A DNA stretch of 64,000 bases from Parafrankia sp. EUN1f (lineage in GTDB: Bacteria; Actinomycetota; Actinomycetes; Frankiales; Frankiaceae), in contig NZ_ADGX01000038.1 in NCBI RefSeq assembly GCF_000177675.1, forward strand, positions 1-64,000. The letters are read 5' to 3'. The translations under genes were made by a program, and so were the position numbers. The notes under the pieces are model-generated. The model had not been told where the DNA came from. It made no database searches and saw only the letters and a program-made list of their open reading frames with translations. Positions 8,375 through 17,039 of the stretch are shown in pieces. Numbering within the stretch: position 1 is the first letter of the stretch; each line of letters opens with the position of its first letter.

Positions 8375-9420
8375 GCCCGGGACCCCTGGCCGGCATCCGC
8401 ATCCTGGAGGTCGGCCACATCCTCGCGGGCCCGTACGCGACGATGATGCTCGCCGATCTCGGCGCCGAGGTGACGAAGCTCGAGCCGCCCGGCGGGGACC
8501 TGTCCCGGCAGGTCAGCGACGCCTATTTCGCCAGCCTCAACCGCGGCAAGCGCAGCATCCGCCTCGACCTGACCAGTGAGGAAGGGCAGGCCCGCCTGCA
8601 CGAGCTGGCGGCCGACGCGCACGCGCTGCTGGTCAACCTCAAGCCGTCGGCGATCCGCGCCTTCGGCCTGACCTACGACGCGCTGCGCCAGTACAACGAG
8701 AAGATCGTCTGTGTGGCGCTGACCGGATTCGGGCTGTCCGGGGGCGACGAGCCGGCGTTCGACTACGTCATCCAGGCGGCCACCGGGGTCGCCGCGCTCA
8801 CCGGTGACCCCGACGGCCCGCCGACCCTGCCCGGGTACTCCTCGGCGGACAACTCCGCCGGCCTGACCGCGGCGCTGGCGCTGCTCGCCCAGATCGTCTC
8901 CGGCCGCGGCGGGCAGCTGGAGGTGTCGCTGCGCGACGTCATGCTCTCCCAGCTGAACTACCGGGCCTCGGCCTACCTCAACGAGGGCACCGAGCCGCGG
9001 CGGATGGCGTTCGGCGCGCACTCCTTCTACGTCCCGGCGCAGCTGTTCCCGACCGCCGACGGCTACCTGGCGCTGTTCGTCACCCACGACGGCTTCTGGA
9101 AGAAGTTCTCCACCGAGGCCGGCGTGACAGGCTTCGAGACGATGGCGGAGCGGGCGGCCCGGCGGGAGGAGGTCCTCGCCGTGGTCACCAAGGCGCTGGC
9201 CGGCGACACCGCCGAGGGCTGGGAGTCTCGGCTTCGTCGCCTCGGTGTCCCGGCGGCCCGGGTGCGCACCCTGCCCGAGGCGCTGGAGGCGACCCCCGAC
9301 ATGGTCGTGCGCGCCGGCGACTTCCGGCTGGTCGCCAACCCGATCCGGATCGCCGGCCACGAGCCCGACTACGGGCCCCCGCCGCGCCTGGGCGAGCACG
9401 GAGACTCGGAGCAGCGGTAG
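8371..9420 (+). CDS. CaiB/BaiF class III CoA-transferase
   Basis: The 349-residue enzyme should move CoA between acyl groups through an aspartyl-CoA thioester. It shows the opening GIRILEVGHILAGPYATMMLADLGAEVTKLEPP and a candidate catalytic Asp in EPAFDYVIQAATG. It is shorter than the usual 380-410 residues, mainly in the C-terminal part. It is translationally coupled to the LLM gene and is the last gene of the run. Together with the ligases it offers an ATP-sparing way to activate the substrate. Family certain; specificity unknown. Confidence 0.87.
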   Translation: MSPGPLAGIRILEVGHILAGPYATMMLADLGAEVTKLEPPGGDLSRQVSDAYFASLNRGKRSIRLDLTSEEGQARLHELAADAHALLVNLKPSAIRAFGLTYDALRQYNEKIVCVALTGFGLSGGDEPAFDYVIQAATGVAALTGDPDGPPTLPGYSSADNSAGLTAALALLAQIVSGRGGQLEVSLRDVMLSQLNYRASAYLNEGTEPRRMAFGAHSFYVPAQLFPTADGYLALFVTHDGFWKKFSTEAGVTGFETMAERAARREEVLAVVTKALAGDTAEGWESRLRRLGVPAARVRTLPEALEATPDMVVRAGDFRLVANPIRIAGHEPDYGPPPRLGEHGDSEQR

Positions 9421-9592
9421 CGGGTCCGGCGGAGGCGACTCCGAAGTGTCGAGGATCTTGGGCGTTCTGGACTGGAGCCCGTCGCCGAATCCCGAGCCTC
9501 GGGCTTCCGCTTCCGCCGATTCCGTCGCCGCTGCTCCCGAGCAAGAAGTGAGGATTGGGGTTGCTGCAGCAACCGAAATCCTCATTTCTTGC
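9408..9592. repeat. Long fold-back region with 52-bp palindrome between convergent genes
   Basis: Positions 9541-9592 form a near-perfect palindrome. Its outer 16-base arms have one mismatch that would be a G-U pair, and its core GGTTGCTGCAGCAACC is a perfect 16-bp palindrome. Upstream, 9408-9446 and 9503-9538 are a second, looser inverted repeat. It separates the convergent CoA-transferase and ABC genes, so it may be a two-way terminator or a mobile palindromic repeat. Nothing coding was recognised in 9421-9828. Confidence 0.7.
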
Positions 9593-9828
9593 GGACTGCC
9601 GGGTGACTTCGTGTCCTGATTTGTCGATATCGGGGTGAATTGCTGGTGCTGTGCGGCGGCGCGGGATCCCCGGTGGGTCGCCGTGCGGTGGGTGGGCGCA
9701 GACCGCCAGGTCATTATCGGTGCCCCGGGGTCCGCCACTCCTCGAGATCTTGCTACGCGCTCTCTGACGACGAAAATCCTCCACACCTGCCCGGCGGCAA
9801 CGGCCCGTAAGGCGCGGCCGGCCGGGGC

Positions 9829-10581
9829 TCAGGCGCTCTGGCGCTGGAAGACCCGGGTCCCCCACAGCGCCAGCAGGGCTGTCAGCGCCACGGTGACCAG
9901 CGTGCCCACCCACACGTGCTGGTCGCCGAAGTCGCCGCGGAACAGCGCGCGGCTGGCGTCGACGACGTAGCTCAGCGGGTTGGCCTGGGAGGTGTGCCGC
10001 AGCCACGCCGGCGCCAGCGACATCGGCAGCAGCACACCGGACAACAGCAGCAGCGGCAGCGAGACGCCCTGCACGAACGGGGCGAACGCGTCCTCGTCCT
10101 TCAGGATCAGACCCATCGCGTAGGACGCGGCCGAGATGCCCAGGCCCAGCAGACAGACGAGGACGAGTGTCGACGCGACGCCGCTCCACGAGGCGCGCAG
10201 CCCGAACGGCAGGGCGACGACGACCAGCAGCAGGGCCTGGACGGCCGTCACGACCATGTTGCTCAGGGTCCGGCCGAGGATGAGGGAGGCGCGGCTGGCG
10301 GGGGTGACCCGCTGGCGTTCGATCACGCCTTCACGCAGTTCCTGGATGATGCCGAAACCGGCGAAACCCGCGCCGAAGATCGTCAGCTGGAGCAGCAGGC
10401 CGGGGACGAACACCCGCCAGGCGTCGTCACCGCCGAGGCCGCCGCCGGTGACGTTCTTCAGCAGCGGGCCGAACAGCACCAAATAGATGATCGGCTGGGT
10501 CAGGCCGAAGAACACCCACACCGGGTTGCGCAGCAGCACGCGCATCTGTCGCTGGAAGACGACCCAGATCTCGGTTCGCAT
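9829..10581 (-). CDS. ABC-2 type exporter permease (DrrB-like)
   Basis: The 250-residue protein has about six hydrophobic segments and the layout of ABC2 membrane permeases of daunorubicin-type exporters. Examples are VWVFFGLTQPIIYLVLFGPLL near the N-terminus and a segment rich in Leu and Val near residue 120. The ATG at 10581 overlaps the ATPase stop (TGATG); a GTG one codon upstream is the alternative. It should form a dimer in the membrane with the ATPase encoded upstream and export a hydrophobic compound, perhaps a toxic catabolic substrate or intermediate. It is co-transcribed with the PadR regulator. Confidence 0.88.
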   Translation of the reverse strand: MRTEIWVVFQRQMRVLLRNPVWVFFGLTQPIIYLVLFGPLLKNVTGGGLGGDDAWRVFVPGLLLQLTIFGAGFAGFGIIQELREGVIERQRVTPASRASLILGRTLSNMVVTAVQALLLVVVALPFGLRASWSGVASTLVLVCLLGLGISAASYAMGLILKDEDAFAPFVQGVSLPLLLLSGVLLPMSLAPAWLRHTSQANPLSYVVDASRALFRGDFGDQHVWVGTLVTVALTALLALWGTRVFQRQSA

Positions 10582-11558
10582 CACGCCGCCGCCTCGTCGC
10601 GCAGGGTCCGGCCGGTCAGGGTCAGGAAGACGTCGTCGAGCGTCGGCCGCTCGACGCTGATCGAGGTCGGGCTCAGGCCGGCGGCGTCCAGACCGCGCAG
10701 GATCGGCGCGACGGCGACCGTGCCGTCGTCGACCGTCACATGCAGCCCGGTGTCGGTGGCGACCAGGTCGCGGATCGGATGCGCCTCCTTCACCACCGCC
10801 TCGGCGCGGTCGCGGGCCTGCAGGTCGGGCAGGCCGAGCCGGACGACGTCACCGGCGACCCGGGACTTCAGCGCGGCCGGTGTGTCGTTCGCGACGATCA
10901 GGCCGCCGTCCATGACCAGGATGCGGTCGGCGAGCGCGTCCGCCTCGTCGAGGTAGTGGGTGGTCAGCACGACCGTCACTCCCGCGTCGTCGCGCAGGGA
11001 GCGGATGTGCGTCCACAGGTTCGCGCGGCTCTGCGGGTCGAGCCCCGCGGTCGGCTCGTCGAGGAACACCAGCCGCGGCCGGTGCATCAGGCCGATAGCC
11101 ACGTCGAAGCGGCGCCGCTGACCACCGGACAGCTCCAGCAGCGCGCGGCACTCCAGGCCGGCGAGGTCGAGCCGCGGGGCGAGCTCCGCGACACGGGCCC
11201 GCGCGTCCGCCGCGGACATGCCCTGCAGCCGGGCCTGGGTGACGAGCTCCTCGCCGACCCGCAGCCCCGCGCTGGGCGCCGCGCCCACCTGCGCGACGTA
11301 GCCGATGCGCCGGCGCACCTCCCGGGCCTGGCGGACCAGATCCAGGCCGGCGACCGTCGCTGTGCCCGAGCTCGGGAGAAGCAACGTGGTGAGCATGCGC
11401 AGGGTGGTGGTCTTGCCGGCGCCGTTGGGACCGAGCAGACCGACGATCTCGCCTGCGCGGACGTCGAGGTCGATGCCGCGGACCGCGTCGAGGGGACCGG
11501 TCTTCGTTTTGAAGGTGCGGGTGAGGCTCCGCGCCTGAATCAGATCATCCGCTGCCAC
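10581..11558 (-). CDS. ABC exporter ATPase (DrrA-like)
   Basis: The 325-residue ATPase has Walker A GLLGPNGAGKTTT, the signature LSGGQRRR, Walker B LVFLDEPTAGLDPQ and the H-loop TTHYLDEADALADR, plus the roughly 80-residue C-terminal extension seen in DrrA-type proteins. The GTG at 11558 (reading MAADDLIQARSL) is preferred because the open frame upstream is not homologous and overlaps the PadR gene. It powers the permease encoded immediately downstream. An operator-like palindrome at 11589-11602 lies just upstream. Confidence 0.88.
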   Translation of the reverse strand: MAADDLIQARSLTRTFKTKTGPLDAVRGIDLDVRAGEIVGLLGPNGAGKTTTLRMLTTLLLPSSGTATVAGLDLVRQAREVRRRIGYVAQVGAAPSAGLRVGEELVTQARLQGMSAADARARVAELAPRLDLAGLECRALLELSGGQRRRFDVAIGLMHRPRLVFLDEPTAGLDPQSRANLWTHIRSLRDDAGVTVVLTTHYLDEADALADRILVMDGGLIVANDTPAALKSRVAGDVVRLGLPDLQARDRAEAVVKEAHPIRDLVATDTGLHVTVDDGTVAVAPILRGLDAAGLSPTSISVERPTLDDVFLTLTGRTLRDEAAA

Positions 11559-11588
11559 GGGCGCAGCATCACACAGGGGCCTACGACT

Positions 11589-11602
11589 AGTCAAACTTGA
11601 GT
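11589..11602. promoter_or_regulatory. PadR operator, copy 1
   Basis: AGTCAAACTTGAGT is an imperfect dyad with TCAA and TTGA half-sites. It overlaps the PadR stop codon and lies 31 bp upstream of the ATPase start. It matches 12281-12294 in ten core bases (TCAAnCTTGA). The pairing of both copies with padR and its exporter supports local PadR control; this is inference. Confidence 0.55.
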
Positions 11603-12268
11603 AAATGGAGCCTCGTCGTTGCCGGGTGTGGCCGTGCCGGGGAGCGTGCCCGCGCCGGTGCCGCAGTCGGGCCCGGGCGCGGGGGGGGCGGGATCGCCGG
11701 CGAAGCGGTACGCGCCGGCGCGGATCCGGTTGATGAACTGGCGGGCCCAGGTGATCTCGGCGCGGATCCGGCCGGAGGTGAAGTCGAAGATCTCGCGGAC
11801 GTGCTCGGGGATGCCGCCGTCGGCGCCGGTGGCCCCGTCGACGATGGAACCGCGTGTGAACGCGGCCTCGGCCAGCTCCGACTCCAGGGCGGTGACGCGC
11901 GACTGCAGCGCCCGCACCAGCTCGTCGCGCGGCATGAAGAGCATCAGGCACAGGGCGGGGATCAGCGGTTCCGCCGGGCGGCGCACCGTCCACCAGGCCT
12001 CCCGCAGCAGGAGGGTGAACTCCTTCTCACCCTCCGGGGTGAGGACGTAGGCCGTCCGCTCCGGCCGGTTGCTCTCGCTGTCCCGCGCGTGCACCGCGAT
12101 GCACCCGTCCCGTTCCAGGGTTCGGATCGCGCCGTAGACCGAGCCGGGGCGGACGTTGGCCACCTCCTCCAGCCGCCAGGTCACCAGCTCGCGGCGCACG
12201 TGGTAGCCGTGCACCGGCTGCATGACCCGGATCGCGCCGAGGACGAGGAGGCGGGTCGCTGACGACAT
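11591..12268 (-). CDS. PadR-family transcriptional regulator
   Basis: The 225-residue protein has an N-terminal winged helix of the PadR type: LLVLGAIRVMQPVHGYHVRREL, then RPGSVYGAIRTLERDGCIAV and the wing TAYVLTPEGEKEF. A C-terminal helical dimerisation region and a Pro/Gly-rich tail follow. PadR proteins next to DrrAB exporters are usually repressors released by the exported drug. Here two matching operator candidates flank the gene, one in its own promoter and one before the ATPase, which fits autoregulation and exporter control. Confidence 0.9.
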   Translation of the reverse strand: MSSATRLLVLGAIRVMQPVHGYHVRRELVTWRLEEVANVRPGSVYGAIRTLERDGCIAVHARDSESNRPERTAYVLTPEGEKEFTLLLREAWWTVRRPAEPLIPALCLMLFMPRDELVRALQSRVTALESELAEAAFTRGSIVDGATGADGGIPEHVREIFDFTSGRIRAEITWARQFINRIRAGAYRFAGDPAPPAPGPDCGTGAGTLPGTATPGNDEAPFTQV

Positions 12269-12280
12269 GTGACTACTTTA

Positions 12281-12294
12281 ATCAATCTTGACTG
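12281..12294. promoter_or_regulatory. PadR operator, copy 2
   Basis: AATCAATCTTGACT lies 12 bp upstream of the PadR start codon and shares TCAAnCTTGA with the copy at 11589-11602. Its position in the promoter fits autorepression. Confidence 0.55.
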
Positions 12295-12320
12295 AGTCGA
12301 GCCGGCAGTCGGAGGGGGTG

Positions 12321-13349
12321 TCACTCGTACCGGACGACCGCCGAGGCCGAGTCCGGGACGCCCTGGCAGGTGAGCACGTAGCCCTCCTCGATCTCCTCCT
12401 CGGTGAGGGCCTCGTTGACGCGCATGGTCGCCGTGCCCTCCACCAGCTTGGCGATGCAGGTGGCGCAGGTGCCGGACTCGCAGGAGAACGGTGGGGCGAG
12501 CCCGCCGCGCCGGGCGCTCTCCAGGAACGTCTCACCGGGCCGCCGGGGCACCGAGATCTTCTTGTTGCGCAGGATGATGGTGACGGTGCCCTCGACCTCC
12601 GGCTCGGCGTTCGCCGCCCCGTCGGCCCCGTCGGCGCTGTCGTCCTCGGGGGCGATCACCGCGGCGGCGCCGAAGCGCTCGGTGAAGACCTTGCCCGGGC
12701 CGGGAAAGGCGTTCTCGACGAGGTCCATGAACGGCTCGGGACCGCACACGTAGACGTCGGCGTCGGTGTCGGTGCCGACGAAGGCCAGCACGGCGGCGGC
12801 GTCGAGATAGCCGCTGTCGCTGTCGAGGTGACGCACCACGGTGAGCCGGTCGGGATACCGCGCGACCAGATCGGCCAGGGCGGCCTCGAAAATCATCGAG
12901 GGCGCGTCCCGGTCGGCGCACAGCAGCCGGACCTCACGCTTCGTGCTGGCGAGAGCGCTTTTCGCCAGCGAGATGACCGGCGTGATGCCGCTGCCGCCGC
13001 AGAATCCCAGCAGCGGGGCGTCGTTGTCCTGCAGGCAGAACACGCCGAACGGCCGGGTGATCTCGACTTCGTCACCCGCGGCGACATTGTCGATGAGCCA
13101 GTTGGAGACGCGCCCGCCGGCAACCCGCTTGATGGTCGTCATCAGCTCGGTGTCGGTCTCGGGTGCGCTGGACATCGAATAGGAGCGCAGCAGCTCCTCG
13201 CCGTCGATCTGGACCCGGAACGTGCAGAACTGGCCGGCACGGTAGGTGAACGGGCCGCTGCTCGGAGCGAGGACGAAGGTGCGGGTGTCGGCGGTCTCGC
13301 GGATGATCCGGGTGACGGTCGCCCTCTGGAACAGAGGGGGTCTCGGCAT
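12321..13349 (-). CDS. Oxygenase reductase, FNR-type with C-terminal 2Fe-2S ferredoxin (KshB-like)
   Basis: The 342-residue product joins an N-terminal FAD domain (RSYSMSS near 55-61), an NAD(P)H domain (GGSGITP near 118-124) and a C-terminal plant-type 2Fe-2S domain with CESGTCATC and a distal Cys. This order matches KshB and phenylacetyl-CoA epoxidase reductases, which pass electrons from NAD(P)H to an oxygenase. The likely partner is the Rieske oxygenase at 26600-27865, which has no reductase beside it. It is divergent from the third ligase gene with a partly conserved TetR-type element between them. A short acidic Ala-rich insert precedes the ferredoxin domain. Confidence 0.88.
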   Translation of the reverse strand: MPRPPLFQRATVTRIIRETADTRTFVLAPSSGPFTYRAGQFCTFRVQIDGEELLRSYSMSSAPETDTELMTTIKRVAGGRVSNWLIDNVAAGDEVEITRPFGVFCLQDNDAPLLGFCGGSGITPVISLAKSALASTKREVRLLCADRDAPSMIFEAALADLVARYPDRLTVVRHLDSDSGYLDAAAVLAFVGTDTDADVYVCGPEPFMDLVENAFPGPGKVFTERFGAAAVIAPEDDSADGADGAANAEPEVEGTVTIILRNKKISVPRRPGETFLESARRGGLAPPFSCESGTCATCIAKLVEGTATMRVNEALTEEEIEEGYVLTCQGVPDSASAVVRYE

Positions 13350-13369
13350 CTACGGCCTCCTTCTGGTAT

Positions 13370-13400
13370 GAAGATTCTACTGAGGTGAGAATATAATTTC
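13370..13400. promoter_or_regulatory. Degenerate copies of the AGAAT-N3-ATTCT operator
   Basis: AGAATATAATTTC at 13388-13400 keeps the left half-site and part of the right. An isolated ATTCT at 13374-13378 gives a second half-site about 22 bp away. The spacing resembles the double element at 841-874, and the site again lies in a divergent promoter. Confidence 0.35.
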
Positions 13401-13504
13401 CGGGAGTGGGAGGGGAGCCTTCCACCGGCGTCTCGGACGTGCTGCTGGCAGCGTGGTGACCATTCGATTCGATCCGCGTGATGACCCGTTCGAAAGGAGC
13501 GGCG

Positions 13505-14923
13505 ATGAGTGATCAAGCCGCGCTCGTCTTCGAGGAACGGCAGTACAGCCTGGCACATCTCGAGGCGCTGACCGACGGGATGGCGGGAGCACTGGCGAAG
13601 CACGGGGTCCGGGCCGGTGAGCGGGTGGCGCTCATGGCCTCGAACCGACCCGAGTTCGTGCTCGCCGTCCGGGCGGCCTGGCGTCTGGGAGCCGCCATCG
13701 TAGCGCTGAGCCCCTCCTGGAAGCAGGCCGAGATCGAGCACGCGCTGGCCATCACCGGTGCGCGCCTGGCCGTCGGCGACCAGGAACTGCTCGGGAACCT
13801 GCTGCCGATGTGGCACCTGGACGAGCCGATCCCCACCGGCGGCGGGCCGTTCCCGGCCACCGACCCGGACGCGGACGCGCTGCTGGTCTTCAGCTCGGGC
13901 ACCACCGGCCTGCCCAAGGCCGTCCGGCACACGGCGAGATCCTTCGCCACCGCCGTCGGGCAGTGGCGCGACGTGCTGGGCCTGACCGGCGCCGACCGTA
14001 TCCAGGTGACCACCCCGCCGTCGCACATCCTGGGCATCCTCAACATCGTCACCGCGCTGGAGACGGGCGCCTGGTTACGGCTGCACCGCCGCTTCGACCT
14101 GGACCTGGTGCTGCGCTCGATCGAGCGCGACCGGATCACCGTGGAGATGGCGGTCGCGCCGATCGCGCTGGCGATGGCCTCGCACCCGGCGCTGGAGTCC
14201 TACGACCTGTCGTCGCTGCGCTACATCATGTGGGGCGCCACCCCGGTCACCGCCAGTGTCGCCGAGACGGTCACCCGCCGCAGCGGCGTCGGCTGGGTGC
14301 CCGCCTACGGGGCCAGTGAGCTGCCCGTCATCGCCTGCAACCCGCTGACCGGCGCCCGGCTCGACAGCGTCGGGAAGGCCGCCCCCGGGGTGACCCTGCG
14401 TGTGGTCTGCCTGGAGACCGGCGCCGTGCTCGGCCCCGGCGAGACCGGCGAGATCCAGGCCCGCTCCGACTCGCTGATGGCCGGCTACCTGCCCGCCGAG
14501 GCCACCGCGGACGCCTTCGCCGACGGCTGGTACCGCACCGGCGATGTGGGTGACCTGGACGCCGACGGCTGGCTGCGGCTGACCGACCGGGTCCGGGAGA
14601 TGGTCAAGGTCCGCGGGTTCCAGGTCGCCCCAGCCGAGGTCGAGGGCGTCCTGCACGGCCACCCGGCGGTGGCCGACTGCGCGGTGTTCGGCATCCCCGA
14701 CCCCGCGGACGGCGAGGCCCTGGTAGCAGCCGTGACAGTCGCGGCCGGGGCGACGAGCGCCCCGGTGGACGCCGAAGCGCTCGTCGCCTGGGTGGGCGAG
14801 CGGCTCGCCTCCTACAAGCGGCCACGCACCGTCGTGTTCGTCGACGACATTCCCCGCCTGCCGTCCGGCAAGGTACTGCGGCGAGTTCTCAAGGAGCGCT
14901 ATGGACGTACGTCTGACCACTGA
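13505..14923 (+). CDS. AMP-dependent acyl-CoA synthetase
   Basis: The 472-residue ANL ligase shows FSSGTTGLPKAVRHT, YGASELPV, YRTGDVGDLDADGWL, KVRGFQVAPAEVEG and the terminal lysine motif LPSGKVLRR. The ATG at 13505 follows AGGAG at 13495-13499 with five bases between; an in-frame ATG further upstream lacks a ribosome site. The stop lies inside the next gene, which starts at 14901, so translation is coupled to the acyl-CoA dehydrogenase pair. The order ligase, ACAD, ACAD suggests activation followed at once by alpha,beta-dehydrogenation of the same acid. Confidence 0.9.
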   Translation: MSDQAALVFEERQYSLAHLEALTDGMAGALAKHGVRAGERVALMASNRPEFVLAVRAAWRLGAAIVALSPSWKQAEIEHALAITGARLAVGDQELLGNLLPMWHLDEPIPTGGGPFPATDPDADALLVFSSGTTGLPKAVRHTARSFATAVGQWRDVLGLTGADRIQVTTPPSHILGILNIVTALETGAWLRLHRRFDLDLVLRSIERDRITVEMAVAPIALAMASHPALESYDLSSLRYIMWGATPVTASVAETVTRRSGVGWVPAYGASELPVIACNPLTGARLDSVGKAAPGVTLRVVCLETGAVLGPGETGEIQARSDSLMAGYLPAEATADAFADGWYRTGDVGDLDADGWLRLTDRVREMVKVRGFQVAPAEVEGVLHGHPAVADCAVFGIPDPADGEALVAAVTVAAGATSAPVDAEALVAWVGERLASYKRPRTVVFVDDIPRLPSGKVLRRVLKERYGRTSDH

Positions 14924-15842
14924 GCAACGCGACCTGCGGGACGCGGCCGCGCGGCTGGCCGACGACCTCGGCCCCGGATCCGTGCTGGATCTCGACGACA
15001 CCGAGCGCGTCGAGCGGCTGGAGAAGGCGGTCGCGGCCACCGGCTGGCGGTCGCTGCGCTCCGACGGCGCCTCCGGGGTGGAGGTCGCACTCGTCGTCGA
15101 GGAGTTCGCCCGCGGGCTGGTCGACGTCCCGCTGCTCGGGCCGCTGCTCACCGACGACCTGCGCGCGCGGCTCGGGAACGAGGCCGAGCCGGCCGAGCCG
15201 GTGGCGCTCGCCGTCGGCGACGAGGCCGTCGACGCCCGCGGTCTGCGTGGCGCGCTCGGCCTGCGCGCGGCCGGCGCCGGCGCCGGCGGTGCCGGCGGCA
15301 CGGTCGGCACAGTCGGTGTCGGCGAGCCCGTGTTCGGGATCGACCTGACCCGGACCACCGCCGCGGCGAGCGGGCCCTTCGAGCCGGTCGGCGAGCTCTC
15401 CGCGGATGACGCGCTGCGCTGGCAGGCGCTGGCGCTCACCGTGACGACCGCCGACATCCTGGGCGCGGCCCGCGGCGCGTACGCGCTGGCGTGCGAGTAC
15501 GCCAAGGTGCGCTCGCAGTACGGCCGCACCATCGGCTCGTTCCAGGCCATCGCCCACCTGCTCGCCGAAAGCCTCGCGCTGATCGAGGGCTCGGTGAGCG
15601 TGCTGCGCTACGCGGCGTGGGCCGTCGACGAGCTGGAGCCCGCCGAGGCGGTTCGCGCCGGGCAGGTCGCCAAGGTCTACACCGCCCGCGCGGCGCAGAC
15701 CATCTGCGAGACGTCCGTGCAGGTCCACGGCGGTATCGGCAACACCTGGGAGTGCCTGGCCCACGTCTTCCTGCGGCGCGTGCTGACATCCGGCGCGCTG
15801 TTCCCGGTTTCTCTGGAGGAGATCGACCTTGGACTTTCGTGA
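14901..15842 (+). CDS. Acyl-CoA dehydrogenase, short subunit of a pair
   Basis: The 313-residue product is a short ACAD (usual length 380-400). The N-terminal helical region and C-terminal FAD-contacting domain are present (EYAKVRSQYGRTIGSFQAIAHLLAES and QVHGGIGNTWE), while the middle beta domain is reduced and Ala/Gly-rich. No helix-G catalytic glutamate of the HER type is seen. It overlaps the ligase upstream and the second ACAD downstream. Such pairs form alpha2beta2 enzymes in steroid side-chain catabolism (ChsE type), where only one subunit carries the base. A heteromeric enzyme with the 15829-16917 product is the natural reading. Confidence 0.85.
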   Translation: MDVRLTTEQRDLRDAAARLADDLGPGSVLDLDDTERVERLEKAVAATGWRSLRSDGASGVEVALVVEEFARGLVDVPLLGPLLTDDLRARLGNEAEPAEPVALAVGDEAVDARGLRGALGLRAAGAGAGGAGGTVGTVGVGEPVFGIDLTRTTAAASGPFEPVGELSADDALRWQALALTVTTADILGAARGAYALACEYAKVRSQYGRTIGSFQAIAHLLAESLALIEGSVSVLRYAAWAVDELEPAEAVRAGQVAKVYTARAAQTICETSVQVHGGIGNTWECLAHVFLRRVLTSGALFPVSLEEIDLGLS

Positions 15843-16917
15843 TTCGCCGGAGGAGGCCGCGTTCCGCGCGCGGCTGCAGGCGTGGCTGGCCGAAAACGCG
15901 AAGAAGTTCCCCACCTCGGGCGACGAGTACTGGGCGAAGGCGGGGGAGTGGCATCAGGCCCTGCACGCCGCCGGGTTCTTCGGGAGCACCTGGCCGAAGG
16001 CGTACGGGGGGCAGGAGCTGCCGGCCGTCTACGACGTGATCGTCGACGAGGAGCTGGCCCGCGCCGGCGCCCCGGCCCGGCCGAGCCTGGGCTACCTGGT
16101 GATCGGCCTGGGCCGGCACGGCAGCGAGGCGCTGCGCCAGCGGTTCCTGCCCGGGATGATCAACGGAACCGAGCGCTGGTGCCAGGGCTTCAGCGAGCCC
16201 GGCGCGGGCTCCGACCTGGCCTCGCTGACCACCACGGCCACCCTGGAGGGCGACCACTACGTCCTGCACGGCCACAAGATCTGGACGAGCTACTCCGACG
16301 AGGCCGACTGGTGCCTGGTGCTGGCCCGCACCGACCCGGCCGCGCCGCGGCACAAGGGCATCTCCGGGTTCATCGTGTCGATGCACCAGCCCGGCATCGA
16401 GCAGCGCCCGCTGCCGATGATGAACGGGGTGACCAAGGAGTTCGGCCAGGTCCTGTTCGACGGGGCGACGGTGCCGGTCGACCAGATGGTCGGCGCGCCC
16501 GGCGAGGGCTGGAAGCTGGCGATGACCGTCGTCGGGCACGAGCGGGAGCCCTCGACGCTCGGCTTCACCGCGCGGTACGGCAAGACCGTCCGCAACCTGG
16601 CGGCGACCGTCGACGGGCCGCCGTCGGACGAGCTGCGCTGGGCCGCGGTCCAGACCGAGATGCTGCGGCTGCACGTGCGCCGGCGGCTGTCCGAGCAGCT
16701 CGACGAGGTCAGCCACGGCCCGGACGGATCCCTGGACAAGCTGCTGATGACCTGGGTCGAGCAGTCGGTCGGGCACGCCTGCCTCGCCTCGGGTGGCACC
16801 CGTGACCCCGAGCTGCTGGGCACCTATCTGTACAGCCGCGCGCAGAGCGTCATGGGCGGCACGTCGCAGATCCAGAAGAACATCATCGCGGGCCGGATCA
16901 TCGGCCTCGAGGTCTGA
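15829..16917 (+). CDS. Acyl-CoA dehydrogenase, catalytic subunit of a pair
   Basis: The 362-residue ACAD begins at TTG 15829, seven bases after GGAGGA and 14 bases inside the preceding gene. It shows WCQGFSEPGAGSDLASL (flavin-binding strand), GHKIWTSYSD, VVGHERE (a glutamate in the position used by long-chain and isovaleryl dehydrogenases) and the C-terminal MGGTSQIQKNIIAGRIIG. The glutamate of medium-chain enzymes is replaced by Gly (MGGTSQ). It should oxidise an acyl-CoA at the alpha,beta bond and pass electrons to ETF, working with the short subunit encoded upstream. Confidence 0.9.
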   Translation: MDFRDSPEEAAFRARLQAWLAENAKKFPTSGDEYWAKAGEWHQALHAAGFFGSTWPKAYGGQELPAVYDVIVDEELARAGAPARPSLGYLVIGLGRHGSEALRQRFLPGMINGTERWCQGFSEPGAGSDLASLTTTATLEGDHYVLHGHKIWTSYSDEADWCLVLARTDPAAPRHKGISGFIVSMHQPGIEQRPLPMMNGVTKEFGQVLFDGATVPVDQMVGAPGEGWKLAMTVVGHEREPSTLGFTARYGKTVRNLAATVDGPPSDELRWAAVQTEMLRLHVRRRLSEQLDEVSHGPDGSLDKLLMTWVEQSVGHACLASGGTRDPELLGTYLYSRAQSVMGGTSQIQKNIIAGRIIGLEV

Positions 16918-16976
16918 GCACGGGCCTGGGCGAGGCCTGGGCCCGGCCGGGGCTGGACTGGGCGCGGAACCGGCGA

Positions 16977-17022
16977 GCCGGTCATCCCGATGCGGCGGCA
17001 ACCGCGGGGTGGGATGACCGGC
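16977..17022. terminator. Two-way hairpin terminator
   Basis: A perfect 12-bp stem (GCCGGTCATCCC at 16977-16988, complement at 17011-17022) with a 22-base loop lies between the convergent ACAD and SDR genes. There is no U-tract, as with other terminators here. Confidence 0.65.
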
Positions 17023-17039
17023 CTCGGCCGGGTGCCTAA

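Noticed and set aside
11559-11993. N-terminal extension of the ABC ATPase
   Set aside because: It is the out-of-frame shadow of the PadR gene; ATPase homology begins after GTG 11558.
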